The notes: a model not told the origin generated them from the letters alone. A stretch of 64,000 bases of DNA from CAZYLZ01 sp964648335 (GCA_964648335.1 CAZYLZ010000004.1:13004-77003), one strand, 5' to 3'; positions 8,335 through 17,520 are shown, counted from the first letter of the stretch. Translations and numbers: made by a program.

Positions 8335-11300
8335 TTACGCTTCTGGGTTATTAATGGTGAACTGCTCGTCGCCATGGAACTGGATGTCGATACCCAATCC
8401 GCGCAAGTGTCGTACAACGACGTTGAACGTAGCTGGGATGTTGGACTGCTCGATGCGCTCGTTGGAGACGATAGCGTCGAATGCGGCAGAGCGACCCAAG
8501 ATGTCGTCCGATTTGATGGTGAGGATTTCGCGAAGTGAGTGAGCTGCTCCGTATCCCAAGAATGCCCACACTTCCATTTCTCCGACGCGCTGACCGCCGT
8601 TTTGTGCTTTTCCTCCAAGCGGCTGCTGGGTGGTAAGTGAGTAGGGACCGATAGAGCGCATGTGGATCTTGTCTTCCACCATGTGATGCAGCTTGAGCAT
8701 GTACATGTAGCCGACTGCGGTGTGCTGGTCGAACTTGTCTCCGGTGCGGCCGTCGTAGAGCTGCATCTTGCCCGAGGCATTGAAGCCAGCCTTGACCAAC
8801 TCGTCGCGGATCTCCTCTTCGGTTGCTCCGGCAAACGATGGTACGAGCGCCTGGTAGCCCAAGGTGTTTGCGGCCATTCCCAAGTGAAGCTCCAAGATCT
8901 GTCCCAGGTTCATACGGGATGGGACTCCGAGCGGGGTCAAAATGATGTCTACCGGCTCGCCGTTCTCGTCGTATGGCATGTCCTCTTCTGGAAGCACGCG
9001 CGAGATAACTCCCTTGTTTCCGTGGCGTCCTGCGAGCTTGTCACCCACCGATATGGTGCGCAGCTGTGCGACTTCGACGTGCACGCGCTTGATGACGCCG
9101 CTTTCGAGCGAATCGCCATTCTCGCGAGAGAAGATCTTCACGCCGACGACGCGTCCACGCTTTCCGCCTTCCATGCGAAGCGAGGTGTCTTTGACATCCT
9201 TCGCCTTCTCTCCGAAGATCGAGTGCAAGAGACGCTCTTCTGGGGTGAGCTGGGTCTCGCCTTTCGGTGTGACCTTGCCTACCAAGATGTCGCCTGGGCG
9301 GACCTCGGCGCCGATGCGCACGATTCCGTCCTCGTCGAGGTTTCTCAATTTAAATTCTGATACGTTAGGGATGTCGTGTGTCGTCACTTCGGGACCGAGC
9401 TTCGTGTCGTGCACGACCGCTACGAACTCTTCCATGTGGATCGAAGAGAATCGTCCCTGCTTGGACAAGCGCTCCGATATGATGATCGCGTCTTCGAAGT
9501 TGGCACCTGCCCACGACATAAACGCGATGCGGACGTTCTGGCCGATTGCCATCTGTCCGCCGACCGAAGTCGATGTGTCTGCGAGGACTTCTCCGCGCTT
9601 GACCTTCTGGCCCACATCGACGCAAGGGCGCTGGTGGCGCGCAGTGAAGTCGTTTGAGCGAGCGAAGTTGACCAATGGATACTCCTTCTTCTTTCCTTCT
9701 TTGTTCTCGACGACAACCTTCTTGGCGTCGACGTAGGTGACCTCTCCTGCCTCGAATGCGAGAGCGAGGCGACCCGAGTCGTGCGCTGCTACCTCTTCGA
9801 TACCGGTTCCGACCAAGGGAGCCTCGGGAACGATGCAGGGCACTGCCTGCTTCATCATGTTCGAACCCATGAGCGCGCGGTTAGCGTCGTCGTGTTCTAC
9901 GAACGGAACCAGGGATGTTGCAACCGAGAATGGCTGGTTGGTAGCGACCTCGATGAAGTCGACTTCGTCGCGCTTAACGACCGCTGGCTCGCCGTGCTTA
10001 CGCACCTCGACCATGTCTGGAACAAGCTTACCGTTCTCTTCGCGGTCGATCGCCGAGTGAGCGATAACGTACTGCTCTTCGTCGAGCGCGTTCATATAGA
10101 CGATCTCGTCGGTAACCTTCCCCTTCACGACCTTCGCGTATGGGGTCTCGATGATGCCGAACTCGTTAGGGCGGGCGTAGAGCGACATGTGGAGCACGAG
10201 TCCGATGTTCTTACCTTCTGGAGAGTGCACCGGGCACACGCGTCCGTAGTGGGACGAGTGCACGTCGCGGACCTCGAGTCCTGCGCGCTCGGATGTGAGT
10301 CCGCCGGGGCCAAGTGTGCTCAAGATGCGCAAGTGCTCCATCTCGGTCAAGATGTTGTACTGCTGCATGAGCTGAGAGAGCTGGTTTGAAGTGAAGAATT
10401 CTTTCACAGACGCGGCAAACGGGCGCGGGTTCAAAACCTGGACCGGAAGCGTGGTCTCTGCCTCTACGGTCGACATGCGGTCTTGGGTATTGCGCTTCAT
10501 GCGCGAAAGTCCGACGCGCATCTTTTGCTGGAGGAGTTCTCCGACGAAGCGGACGCGGCGAAGACCCAAGTGGTCGATGTCGTCTGCAGTCGATCCAGGT
10601 GTCTGGTTTAATGTAAGGATGTGCTCGATGATGCGGTAGATGTCTTCTGGTGAAAGTGTGCGTGCATCAAGCGCCTTCCCTTCGAACGGGAGTCCGAAGC
10701 GGCGATTGAAGTGGAAGCGTCCTACCTTGGAGAGGTCGTAACGCTCGGAACCGAGCATCGTGTCGATGTGGTCCTTGGCAGTGTCGGCAGTCGCGATATC
10801 TCCGTCGCGAAGGCGGCGGTAGATCTCGGCGTATGCCTCTTCTGCAGAAGCAGTCGTGTCGTGTGCGACGGTATTCTTGTACGCCTCGGCTCCCCCTTCC
10901 ATCTTCTCCATGCGCTTCGATATGTCCTCGACCTTCTCACCCATGACGCGAAGAAGGTTGGTGACCGGGAATTTGCGCTTGCGGTCAATCTTAACGTAGA
11001 TACCTCCGTCTGCCTCTGACTCAATCTCGATCCAGACGCCGCGAAGCGGGATAATCTTGGCGGCAAAATAGTTGGTGCCGCGGTATTGGTTCGCGTCGAA
11101 GAATACGCCGTAGGAACGCGCGAGCTGAGCGACGATGACGCGCTCGACTCCGTTGATGATGAACGTTCCGTGATCGGTCATCCATGGGAAGTCGGTCAGG
11201 AAGATCTCCTGCTCCTTCTCCTCCTTAGTGGTCTTGTTCTTGAGGGTGGCGACTGCGGTCACCGGAACCTCGTAGTTGAGCATCTTGTGCTTTGCGTACT

Positions 11301-11529
11301 CTTCGGTCCACTTCGGCTGACCGAAAGTCACCTTAGAGATAGAGAGCTCGAACTTCTTGCCCGAATAGTCGGCAATAGGAGAAAACTCCCGAAGAACGTC
11401 GGTAGTTCCTTCTTTGACGAGCCACTCAAACGACTTCAACTGCGCCTCCACGAGGTTCGGGAGTTCTGCAATCGGTTTCTTGTACGCCGCGAAATACTTC
11501 TGCGGGCGTGACTGCTTTGCGTGTGCCAT
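8335..11529 (-). CDS. rpoB: RNA polymerase subunit beta
   Basis: Second large subunit of RNA polymerase, forming the catalytic channel and rifampicin pocket. 1064 aa, short for the family because the lineage-specific insertions are absent. Recognisable elements include the N-terminal lobe, the fork region (FTSNQLSQLMQQYN with THKRR-like LSTLGPGGL downstream) and the C-terminal GRHGNKGVISRVLPEEDMP and GEMEVWAFLGYGAAH segments. No Shine-Dalgarno is obvious at the ATG. Transcription probably starts 240 nt upstream at the promoter 11780-11808, leaving an unusually long leader. Confidence 0.99.
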   Translation of the reverse strand: MAHAKQSRPQKYFAAYKKPIAELPNLVEAQLKSFEWLVKEGTTDVLREFSPIADYSGKKFELSISKVTFGQPKWTEEYAKHKMLNYEVPVTAVATLKNKTTKEEKEQEIFLTDFPWMTDHGTFIINGVERVIVAQLARSYGVFFDANQYRGTNYFAAKIIPLRGVWIEIESEADGGIYVKIDRKRKFPVTNLLRVMGEKVEDISKRMEKMEGGAEAYKNTVAHDTTASAEEAYAEIYRRLRDGDIATADTAKDHIDTMLGSERYDLSKVGRFHFNRRFGLPFEGKALDARTLSPEDIYRIIEHILTLNQTPGSTADDIDHLGLRRVRFVGELLQQKMRVGLSRMKRNTQDRMSTVEAETTLPVQVLNPRPFAASVKEFFTSNQLSQLMQQYNILTEMEHLRILSTLGPGGLTSERAGLEVRDVHSSHYGRVCPVHSPEGKNIGLVLHMSLYARPNEFGIIETPYAKVVKGKVTDEIVYMNALDEEQYVIAHSAIDREENGKLVPDMVEVRKHGEPAVVKRDEVDFIEVATNQPFSVATSLVPFVEHDDANRALMGSNMMKQAVPCIVPEAPLVGTGIEEVAAHDSGRLALAFEAGEVTYVDAKKVVVENKEGKKKEYPLVNFARSNDFTARHQRPCVDVGQKVKRGEVLADTSTSVGGQMAIGQNVRIAFMSWAGANFEDAIIISERLSKQGRFSSIHMEEFVAVVHDTKLGPEVTTHDIPNVSEFKLRNLDEDGIVRIGAEVRPGDILVGKVTPKGETQLTPEERLLHSIFGEKAKDVKDTSLRMEGGKRGRVVGVKIFSRENGDSLESGVIKRVHVEVAQLRTISVGDKLAGRHGNKGVISRVLPEEDMPYDENGEPVDIILTPLGVPSRMNLGQILELHLGMAANTLGYQALVPSFAGATEEEIRDELVKAGFNASGKMQLYDGRTGDKFDQHTAVGYMYMLKLHHMVEDKIHMRSIGPYSLTTQQPLGGKAQNGGQRVGEMEVWAFLGYGAAHSLREILTIKSDDILGRSAAFDAIVSNERIEQSNIPATFNVVVRHLRGLGIDIQFHGDEQFTINNPEA

Positions 11530-11773
11530 GACGTTATGGTGCTAATCCATCCACAGATGCACGGTTCATCGGCCGTTCATCAGCGGTCGGACGCGAATAA
11601 ATGTGACCCCTTTATCGAATCCAGGTTAACAAAAACCTGTGTTTATAAAAAACGGGGTCGGGTTCGAGCGGAACTGTGCTAGTTCTGACACTAAAGACAG
11701 GAGTCAGGTGACCATGTACTCCACGCATGCATCTTTTCAGCCAAGACTCAATCGCAAGCAGGAGGAAAGTACG
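11530..11773 (-). promoter_or_regulatory. Long 5' leader of rpoBC
   Basis: About 240 nt between the predicted start site and the rpoB ATG, without a convincing gene on either strand. On the minus strand it holds two short stem-loops: GAACT/AGTTC with a 5-nt loop, and CAGGTT/AACCTG near 11621-11638. It may carry translational or transcriptional control (inference). Confidence 0.5.
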
Positions 11774-11779
11774 CGCGGG

Positions 11780-11808
11780 ATTATATACCCTGGGCCAGGC
11801 CAGGTCAA
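11780..11808 (-). promoter_or_regulatory. Consensus promoter of rpoBC
   Basis: Minus strand: TTGACC (11808-11803), 17-bp spacer, perfect TATAAT (11785-11780). The best-scoring promoter upstream of rpoB. Confidence 0.85.
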
Positions 11809-11847
11809 GGGGAAAACTATCGTTTTGGAGTCATTTTGAACGAAGAA

Positions 11848-11876
11848 ATGCGGGCGACCATTATGGCCGCCCGCAT
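11848..11876 (-). terminator. Terminator of the 11918 gene
   Basis: 9-bp GC-rich stem (11848-11856 with 11868-11876) after the stop codon; on the minus strand followed by TTCTTCGTTC. It separates this gene from the rpoBC promoter. Confidence 0.7.
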
Positions 11877-11917
11877 CGGGGTTGTCGGGTATATGCTCAT
11901 TATCATCTCAGCTACAG

Positions 11918-12133
11918 CTAGCGGATGCCAGACGAATGGTTGCCGATTTCGCCGTAGACGGCACAGGCTGCTTGGCGCAATGCCATGCGCGCACGGGCGT
12001 CACGTTCCTTCTGTCGGTCGACTGCATCTGAATACTGCAGTTTACGGGCCAGAAAGTCGTCGTGCGATTCGCCATCAAGCCTCGTGGGCTCGACGAGCAC
12101 GACGTCGGAACCATCTTCCGAACAGGTATTCAT
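11918..12133 (-). CDS. Small acidic protein of unknown function
   Basis: 71 aa from the ATG at 12133, chosen because AAGAAGGGGA lies 8 nt upstream; the frame extends further but that part overlaps trmD. The sequence is charged and helical in its second half (residues 28-55) with three Cys residues. No family recognised. It sits 79 bp downstream of trmD on the same strand and ends at a hairpin terminator, so it may share trmD transcription. Confidence 0.6.
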   Translation of the reverse strand: MNTCSEDGSDVVLVEPTRLDGESHDDFLARKLQYSDAVDRQKERDARARMALRQAACAVYGEIGNHSSGIR

Positions 12134-12212
12134 ACAAAATTCCCCTTCTTGCTGAGTTGTTGCCAGCCCGACGCCGACAACACCAGAACCGTACTCCTCC
12201 CCCGCGGGAGTG

Positions 12213-12941
12213 TCAATTCTGTTGTCCCCGTTTCCAGGCCTCGATCTCGGCATGATTGCCGCCCAAGAGTACTTTTGGCACCCTGTGGTTCTTTCCTTTC
12301 CACTTCAAGACCTCGGGGCGTGTATACACGTCGGGGCTTGCCGTGCGTTCCTCTTCCAAAGACTCATACTTACCCAAGACTCCCGGAATCTGCCGAACAA
12401 CCGCATCAATAACGGTTGCTGCTGGCAACTCGCCGCCGGTAAGGACATAGGGGCCGACAGTGATCGCGTCTGCTTTGAGTATCTTTGCGACACGCGCGTC
12501 CACGCCTTCGTAGTGACCACAAATCATGAGTATGTTTTTCTTTTTCGACAGATCTCGGGCCATCTTGGCGTCGAATTGCTTACCGCTCGGAGAAAAGAAG
12601 AGCACGGTAGCGCCACGCGTACCTTTAAGAGCGGCGGCCGCCGCTTTAAGCATGCTTTCAGGTTCCATCACCATGCCAGGCCCGCCACCGTATGGCCTGC
12701 GATCTACCCTGCTTCGCAAATGCTTCGCAGGACGAGCGTTCACGATATCAACTTTCTTGTTTGCCTCTTGGGTATCGGTCACGAAATCGCGTGGATTGTA
12801 GTACGAGATTTTGACCAACGCTTTGCGTCCCGGTTTTCTGCCATGCGGTTCGATATCCTTTTGCGAACGGCCGAGCATCGACGCGTCGAGGTACGGCTTG
12901 ATGGACTCGGGAAACAGCGAAAGTATGTGGAAATGCAACAT
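12213..12941 (-). CDS. trmD: tRNA (guanine-N1)-methyltransferase
   Basis: Methylates G37 next to the anticodon to prevent +1 frameshifting, using S-adenosylmethionine. 242 aa from the ATG at 12941, where MLHFHILSLFP matches the family start; the extra upstream codons overlap the divergent promoter. SPOUT trefoil-knot motifs are present: GHYEGVDARV and GPYVLTGGELPA, plus RPYGGGPGMV for substrate binding. It belongs to the rpsP-khpA-trmD cluster, but here a plus-strand gene (12999) separates it from khpA, and rimM and rplS are not next to it. Confidence 0.97.
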   Translation of the reverse strand: MLHFHILSLFPESIKPYLDASMLGRSQKDIEPHGRKPGRKALVKISYYNPRDFVTDTQEANKKVDIVNARPAKHLRSRVDRRPYGGGPGMVMEPESMLKAAAAALKGTRGATVLFFSPSGKQFDAKMARDLSKKKNILMICGHYEGVDARVAKILKADAITVGPYVLTGGELPAATVIDAVVRQIPGVLGKYESLEEERTASPDVYTRPEVLKWKGKNHRVPKVLLGGNHAEIEAWKRGQQN

Positions 12942-12943
12942 AG

Positions 12944-12972
12944 TTGACACTATACAATAAACGACGTAATAT
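12944..12972 (+). promoter_or_regulatory. Consensus promoter of the 12999 gene
   Basis: TTGACA (12944-12949), 17-bp spacer, TAATAT (12967-12972). It abuts the trmD start codon on the other strand. Confidence 0.85.
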
Positions 12973-12998
12973 ATCAACTGGTAACAACGGAGACTCCG

Positions 12999-13385
12999 AT
13001 GACTGCGAATTCAAAAAAACGCGCTATGGTACTCAAGCTACCGGCTGCACAATTTTTTAGCACGCCGTTCATACTCGAGTCGTCACCGAGTGACTGCGCC
13101 ACTGCCACCGCGAAACGCATCGCCAAAGCGTTCCTGAACACGTTTGTCCTGCGGGATGAACGTATGACTGTGGCAGAAGTGCTTGAGCAGACAGCCAGTA
13201 ACAGAGGTGTGAAAACGACGCTGCTCTCGGCAATCGGTACCCCGGAATCTACCGCCCGGGCTGTATTCGCGAAGTTCTGCGAAAAGTTCGAGCTGCACGA
13301 GCTCTGCGACAACCAACCCGCCAAGATGTACGAAACCGGTTACGCGCTCTCTGCGGAAGCGAAGGCCGTTCTGGCTGAGAACTGA
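12999..13385 (+). CDS. Protein of unknown function, possibly helical regulator
   Basis: 128 aa, not recognised. Residues 30-125 look all-helical, with two segments that could form a helix-turn-helix (MTVAEVLEQTASNRG and GTPESTARAVFAKF); that is a weak inference. It has a consensus promoter, a CGGAG Shine-Dalgarno and a 13-bp terminator, so it is a self-contained unit. It is on the opposite strand to trmD and khpA and splits that conserved cluster, which suggests later insertion. Confidence 0.75.
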   Translation: MTANSKKRAMVLKLPAAQFFSTPFILESSPSDCATATAKRIAKAFLNTFVLRDERMTVAEVLEQTASNRGVKTTLLSAIGTPESTARAVFAKFCEKFELHELCDNQPAKMYETGYALSAEAKAVLAEN

Positions 13386-13394
13386 ACAATACGC

Positions 13395-13430
13395 AATCAG
13401 CCGCGACATTGTCGCGGCTGATTTCTTTTT
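13395..13430 (+). terminator. Terminator of the 12999 gene
   Basis: 13-bp stem (13395-13407 with 13411-13423), 3-nt loop, then TCTTTTTTA. Confidence 0.92.
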
Positions 13431-13443
13431 TATGTAAGAAAAA

Positions 13444-13773
13444 TTAGGACTCGAGATCTGCCAAGGCTTCGTCGACGGACTTCTCGCGAGGGGCCGATGT
13501 GCCGCCGGTTGCACCATCGCGCATACCGCCTTCGGGTTCGTTGATCTTGAGGTTGACGCGAGCGTCGTACTTCATGCCGACGACGCGAAGTACCGTGCGG
13601 ATTGCCTTAGCTGTCTGTCCTGCACGTCCTATCACCTTCCCCATGTCGTCGCGATGTACCGTAAGGGTAAGGAGCACGCCCATCTCGTCGACGGTTCGCA
13701 CTATCTTGATGTCGGCCGGATGGTCGACCAAAGCCTTGATTACGTATTCGAGAAATATCTGATCTTGTTCCAT
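13444..13773 (-). CDS. khpA: KH-domain RNA-binding protein KhpA
   Basis: 109 aa. Single KH domain in residues 1-80 with the GxxG RNA-binding loop GRAG in VIGRAGQTAKAIRT. The last 30 residues are a Gly/Ser/Glu-rich tail. KhpA proteins bind RNA, often with KhpB/EloR, and affect ribosome assembly and cell division. It sits downstream of rpsP on the same strand, as in most bacteria, with a 151-bp gap. Confidence 0.92.
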   Translation of the reverse strand: MEQDQIFLEYVIKALVDHPADIKIVRTVDEMGVLLTLTVHRDDMGKVIGRAGQTAKAIRTVLRVVGMKYDARVNLKINEPEGGMRDGATGGTSAPREKSVDEALADLES

Positions 13774-13924
13774 GGCGGTATACGTTAATTCTTAAATCCT
13801 AAAGACTTTTCGGTCAAAAAAGCATGTCCGCGCATGTGATGCGCGCATGAACGTAATGCTACACGAGAACCGCAGAAATCCTGCGGACTTTTCCACATGA
13901 TACTGCAAAGAGGAGTCGAGCGAG

Positions 13925-14287
13925 TTACGCTCCGGGCGCGTCGGCGACAACTGGTGTCTCCTCTGCCGCTGCAATTGGGGCTGCTGCAGGTGCTGCAACC
14001 TCTTCCTTCTTAGGAGCACTTTTCTGAGGAAGAACGTTGACCTTCTTCCCCTTAATGATACCTGCCGAGATGAGCATGTTATGAACCGTCGGAGATGGCT
14101 GAGCGCCCATTTTTATCCAGTGCTGGATGCGGTCTGCCTTGAGATTGCGCTGCTTGGTTATAGGGTCGTACGTGCCGACCATGTCGACATTGGTACCCGC
14201 CTTAGGGCTTGCTGTATGCTCGCACACCACGATTCGATACGAAGGATCGTTGGTGCGGCCGCCGCGTTGCATGCGTATCTTCAACAT
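13925..14287 (-). CDS. rpsP: 30S ribosomal protein bS16
   Basis: Small-subunit assembly protein. 120 aa from the ATG at 14287 (MLKIRMQRGGR), the canonical start; the frame reaches 14305 but that ATG overlaps the -10 box. Residues 1-80 match the bS16 core (NDPSYRIVVCEHTASPK, GTYDP). The last 35 residues are an Ala/Pro/Glu-rich tail absent from short homologues. A TTGACC-17-TACAGT promoter ends 8 nt before the ATG, so the mRNA would have almost no leader. Confidence 0.97.
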   Translation of the reverse strand: MLKIRMQRGGRTNDPSYRIVVCEHTASPKAGTNVDMVGTYDPITKQRNLKADRIQHWIKMGAQPSPTVHNMLISAGIIKGKKVNVLPQKSAPKKEEVAAPAAAPIAAAEETPVVADAPGA

Positions 14288-14295
14288 AGGGTCAA

Positions 14296-14324
14296 ACTGT
14301 AGCAAATAATAAGTATGCGGTCAA
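14296..14324 (-). promoter_or_regulatory. Promoter of rpsP (leaderless)
   Basis: Minus strand TTGACC (14324-14319), 17-bp spacer, TACAGT (14301-14296); the ATG begins 8 nt after the -10. Confidence 0.8.
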
Positions 14325-14435
14325 ATTGCTCGAAATAAGGGTCTAACAACGCCAAGATGTCCGGGTACGGGATACGGGCCAGGAATCGGACCGACGGTCG
14401 GACAATAGCACGGGATTCCTGCTGTGGCAAACGGG

Positions 14436-14444
14436 TGGTATACT
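14436..14444 (+). promoter_or_regulatory. Extended -10 of RNase R gene (leaderless)
   Basis: TGG-TATACT (14436-14444) ends 7 nt before the GTG start; the -35 is weak. Confidence 0.7.
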
Positions 14445-14451
14445 CCCCTGT

Positions 14452-16362
14452 GTGTTAACTCCAAAGACCTATCGCGGCATCATCGCCGTCACCCGTCGTG
14501 GCACGGGTTTCTTATCAAACCCCGAATTCACTGAAGACGTGCTCATCGAGCGCGAGTCTCTTAACTGTGCCTTAAATGGCGACGAGGTCGAGATAACCTT
14601 GGGCAAGAAGGTACGCGGGCGCCAGACCGGCCAGGTGACGGAGGTCCTCATCCGCGCCCAGACCGAGTTCGTCGGCGTCATGTCGAAGGTCGACAGCACG
14701 CTCGTGCTCGTTCCCGACGACCAGCGCTGCTACGTAAAATTCCGTCTCTCGGACCCCAAAGACGCACAAATTGGCGACAAGGCAATTGTCAGGCTCTCTC
14801 GCTGGAACAATGCCCGCCTCGACCCTATTGCAGACTTGGTAGAGGTCTTGGGCAAGGCCGGCGAACACGAGGCCGAGACCCGCGCTACCGTCATCGTCCA
14901 CGGCTTCAAGACCGAATTCCCTGCCGACGTGCTGAGAGAAGCAGAAGAGCTTCATAAAAACCGTGCAATAACCGACGCCGAAGTTGCGCTGCGCCGCGAC
15001 ATCCGCGATGTCGTCACCTTCACCATCGACCCGGACGACGCGAAAGACTTCGACGACGCGCTTTCAGTAAAAAAGATTTCTGACGATCGATACGAGATCG
15101 GCGTGCACATCGCCGACGTGACGCACTACGTACGCCCCGGCATGGCGCTCGACGCCGAAGCGAAGAAGCGTGGCACCTCGGTATACCTGGTAGACCGTAC
15201 TATCCCCATGCTTCCCGAAGTACTATCGAACGACATCTGCTCGCTTCGTCCCAACGAAGATCGACTCACCTTTAGCGCGATGTTCGTGGTAGATGCAAGC
15301 GCGCGCATTCACGAGCGCTGGTTTGGCCGCACCGCCATCAACTCGAACAAGCGATTCACCTACAAAACAGCGCAGGATAATCTCGACGCCAACTCCGGCG
15401 AGCACATCGAAGAGCTTACTGTGCTGCGTGACCTCGCGCGTCTCATGCGGCGCGAGCGCGAAAACTCGGGAGCAATATCCTTCGAAACAGACGAGGTCAA
15501 GATTGCGCTCGACGACAAGGGCAAGCCGGTGAAGGTGTACGTGAAGGAGCGGCTCGAAACAATGAAGATGATCGAGGACTGGATGCTCCAAGCAAATCGC
15601 GAAGTACCTGACTACATAAAGAGCCTATCGCCCAAAGACGCCGAGCTACCCTTCATCTACCGTATCCACGACACGCCCGCGGACGATCGTATCGAGGACC
15701 TGCGCATATTCTTAAAGGCCGTCGGCTATGAACTCGGAAAAGCAGGATCGAAGATCGCACCCGGAGACATCAACAAGCTCCTCGCTGCAGCGAAAGGATC
15801 GCCCGAAGAGACCGTCGTGCAGATGGCGACCCTGCGTTCGATGGCCAAGGCGATCTACAGCCACGCAAACATCGGACACTTCTCGCTCGGGTTCGAGAAC
15901 TACACACATTTCACCTCGCCTATCCGTCGTTACCCCGACATGCTCGCGCACCGATTGCTCGCATCGCATATCAAAGGAAAACCCATATCGAAAGAAGAGC
16001 TCGAAAGCTACCGTCGCGCCTGTGTCACCAGTTCCGAGCGCGAGGTGGCTGCTGCCGAGGCTGAACGCGAGTCAATAAAGTACAAGCAGATCGAGTTCTT
16101 GGAGAACCGCATCGGGCAGACGTTCGAAGGAACAATCACCGGAGTCGCCGAGCACGGCATCTACGTTGCCGAAAAGGAGTCGCGCGCCGAAGGACTCTTG
16201 CGCGTCGCAAACCTCAAAGACGACTACTACAGTTTTGACAAGAAGCACTATGCGCTCGTGGGCCAGCGCAACAAAAAATCATATCGCTTGGGCGATGCCA
16301 TCACCGTCAAGTTGTATGCTGCGGACCCGCTCCATCGTCAGATCGACTGGATGCTCGCATAG
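14452..16362 (+). CDS. rnr: Ribonuclease R / RNase II family exoribonuclease
   Basis: 3'-5' hydrolytic exoribonuclease for structured RNA and RNA turnover. 636 aa, shorter than E. coli RNase R (about 800). OB/cold-shock domains fill residues 1-165, and the RNB catalytic domain about 185-520 has the metal-binding DPDDAKDFDD at 193-202. An S1 domain (about 550-635) closes the protein. It starts with GTG, 7 nt after an extended -10 and with no Shine-Dalgarno, so it is probably leaderless. It is divergent from rpsP. Confidence 0.95.
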   Translation: MLTPKTYRGIIAVTRRGTGFLSNPEFTEDVLIERESLNCALNGDEVEITLGKKVRGRQTGQVTEVLIRAQTEFVGVMSKVDSTLVLVPDDQRCYVKFRLSDPKDAQIGDKAIVRLSRWNNARLDPIADLVEVLGKAGEHEAETRATVIVHGFKTEFPADVLREAEELHKNRAITDAEVALRRDIRDVVTFTIDPDDAKDFDDALSVKKISDDRYEIGVHIADVTHYVRPGMALDAEAKKRGTSVYLVDRTIPMLPEVLSNDICSLRPNEDRLTFSAMFVVDASARIHERWFGRTAINSNKRFTYKTAQDNLDANSGEHIEELTVLRDLARLMRRERENSGAISFETDEVKIALDDKGKPVKVYVKERLETMKMIEDWMLQANREVPDYIKSLSPKDAELPFIYRIHDTPADDRIEDLRIFLKAVGYELGKAGSKIAPGDINKLLAAAKGSPEETVVQMATLRSMAKAIYSHANIGHFSLGFENYTHFTSPIRRYPDMLAHRLLASHIKGKPISKEELESYRRACVTSSEREVAAAEAERESIKYKQIEFLENRIGQTFEGTITGVAEHGIYVAEKESRAEGLLRVANLKDDYYSFDKKHYALVGQRNKKSYRLGDAITVKLYAADPLHRQIDWMLA

Positions 16363-16432
16363 AGACTCTCCGCGATTGGTGCATTCCGGCATTGCGACCT
16401 TGAGGCGCATCCGGTTTCTGAGATCACACGTA

Positions 16433-17341
16433 CTAGCGAGTCTTTGTCTTCTTTTTCGAAGCCGCTTTCTTCTGAGAAATCGGCGCTACTGCTGCGACAG
16501 CATCGCTGCCGTAGACGCCACGAAGGAGGTCGAGATCTTTTCCTGTTGATGTAAGCAGATGGATATTCTTCTTTTCCATCGCCTTTAAGACGTCGATGCC
16601 TATCGCATCGTCCTTGCAGTACATCTCGTAATGACCTCGGAGCGCCGCCATGTCTTTTATAAAGCAGACGCCACCGGCACCCCGTCCGCCCTGGTCTACT
16701 GGGCGTGTGTATTCGGGCCCGTTCTCGGGGTCTGCGGCGATAGCCTGGCGTATCGGGTCCCAGTTGGCGTCGAAGGTGCTCGCGAGGTCGTGCAGTATGT
16801 TGTAGAAGATGATTCTAAAGTACCCGACACCGTTGCGCGCATACTTTATGAGCTCGGCCTCGGTCGAATCGCACACCAAATCGAACGATGCCTTGGGCAA
16901 GAGCTTGATGATTGCTGCTGCTGCCTTGCGCTGCGCCGGCGTGTCCTTGGTTATACCGACGATGTTGCGCTTAGGATTCGCGGCGTCGTACGCGGCAGTG
17001 CGCGCATTAAGGAATTCTGGGCTGTGAAGCACCGAAATCTTGGGAAATGCTTTCTGCAGATTCTTGGTCGTGCCGGGTAATAGGGTCGACTTGACGACGG
17101 CGGTCTTGCCGGTGCCCACGAGCCGCAGCGCGCCTTCGACGATACTCATGTCGAACTCGCCGTTTTTGGTAGGCGTCGGCACCGCAATAAAGACGTAATC
17201 GCACTTCGATATCTTGTCCTTGTTCTTTACGTACGCGGGCTCGAGCGAGTAACGCACCACCTCGTAGCCGCGCGACTCGAAGTCGTCGGCGTAGGACTTT
17301 CCTATGAACCCCTGCCCTATAAAACCTATGGTTACGCTCAT
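16433..17341 (-). CDS. UDP-glucose/GDP-mannose dehydrogenase-like protein
   Basis: 302 aa from the ATG at 17341, preceded by GGTAGGATGG; the longer frame to 17380 has no ribosome site. The N-terminal Rossmann fold shows GFIGQGFIGKSY. The central domain keeps the family cysteine in GAGGVCFIKD, where the catalytic Cys normally sits in GGxCFPKD. Full-length UDP-sugar dehydrogenases are 380-440 aa; this one lacks most of the C-terminal sugar-nucleotide domain and ends in a Lys/Ala-rich tail. It may oxidise a nucleotide sugar for the envelope, but the truncation leaves activity uncertain. Confidence 0.85.
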   Translation of the reverse strand: MSVTIGFIGQGFIGKSYADDFESRGYEVVRYSLEPAYVKNKDKISKCDYVFIAVPTPTKNGEFDMSIVEGALRLVGTGKTAVVKSTLLPGTTKNLQKAFPKISVLHSPEFLNARTAAYDAANPKRNIVGITKDTPAQRKAAAAIIKLLPKASFDLVCDSTEAELIKYARNGVGYFRIIFYNILHDLASTFDANWDPIRQAIAADPENGPEYTRPVDQGGRGAGGVCFIKDMAALRGHYEMYCKDDAIGIDVLKAMEKKNIHLLTSTGKDLDLLRGVYGSDAVAAVAPISQKKAASKKKTKTR

Positions 17342-17488
17342 AAAATCCATCCTACCAGAATAAAAAAACCATGCACGCACTGCCCCTCACCCCCTCATGT
17401 TACGAGGTTTTGAAAGTATTGATGCTTAGTACCAAAGACAGCACTAGATCAGGCATGGAAAGGCGCCAACGATGCCGGTGTTCTGTTT

Positions 17489-17497
17489 TGTTATAAT
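17489..17497 (+). promoter_or_regulatory. Extended -10 promoter of the 17521 gene
   Basis: TGT-TATAAT (17489-17497), no good -35. Start codon 23 nt downstream after an AAAGGAGG Shine-Dalgarno. Confidence 0.7.
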
Positions 17498-17520
17498 CGG
17501 ATAAGACAAAGGAGGAAGCG

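Noticed and set aside
11714..11839. 41-aa plus-strand frame with AGGAG upstream, opposite the rpoBC promoter
   Set aside because: The spacing is long, there is no promoter or family match, and it covers the rpoB promoter on the other strand.
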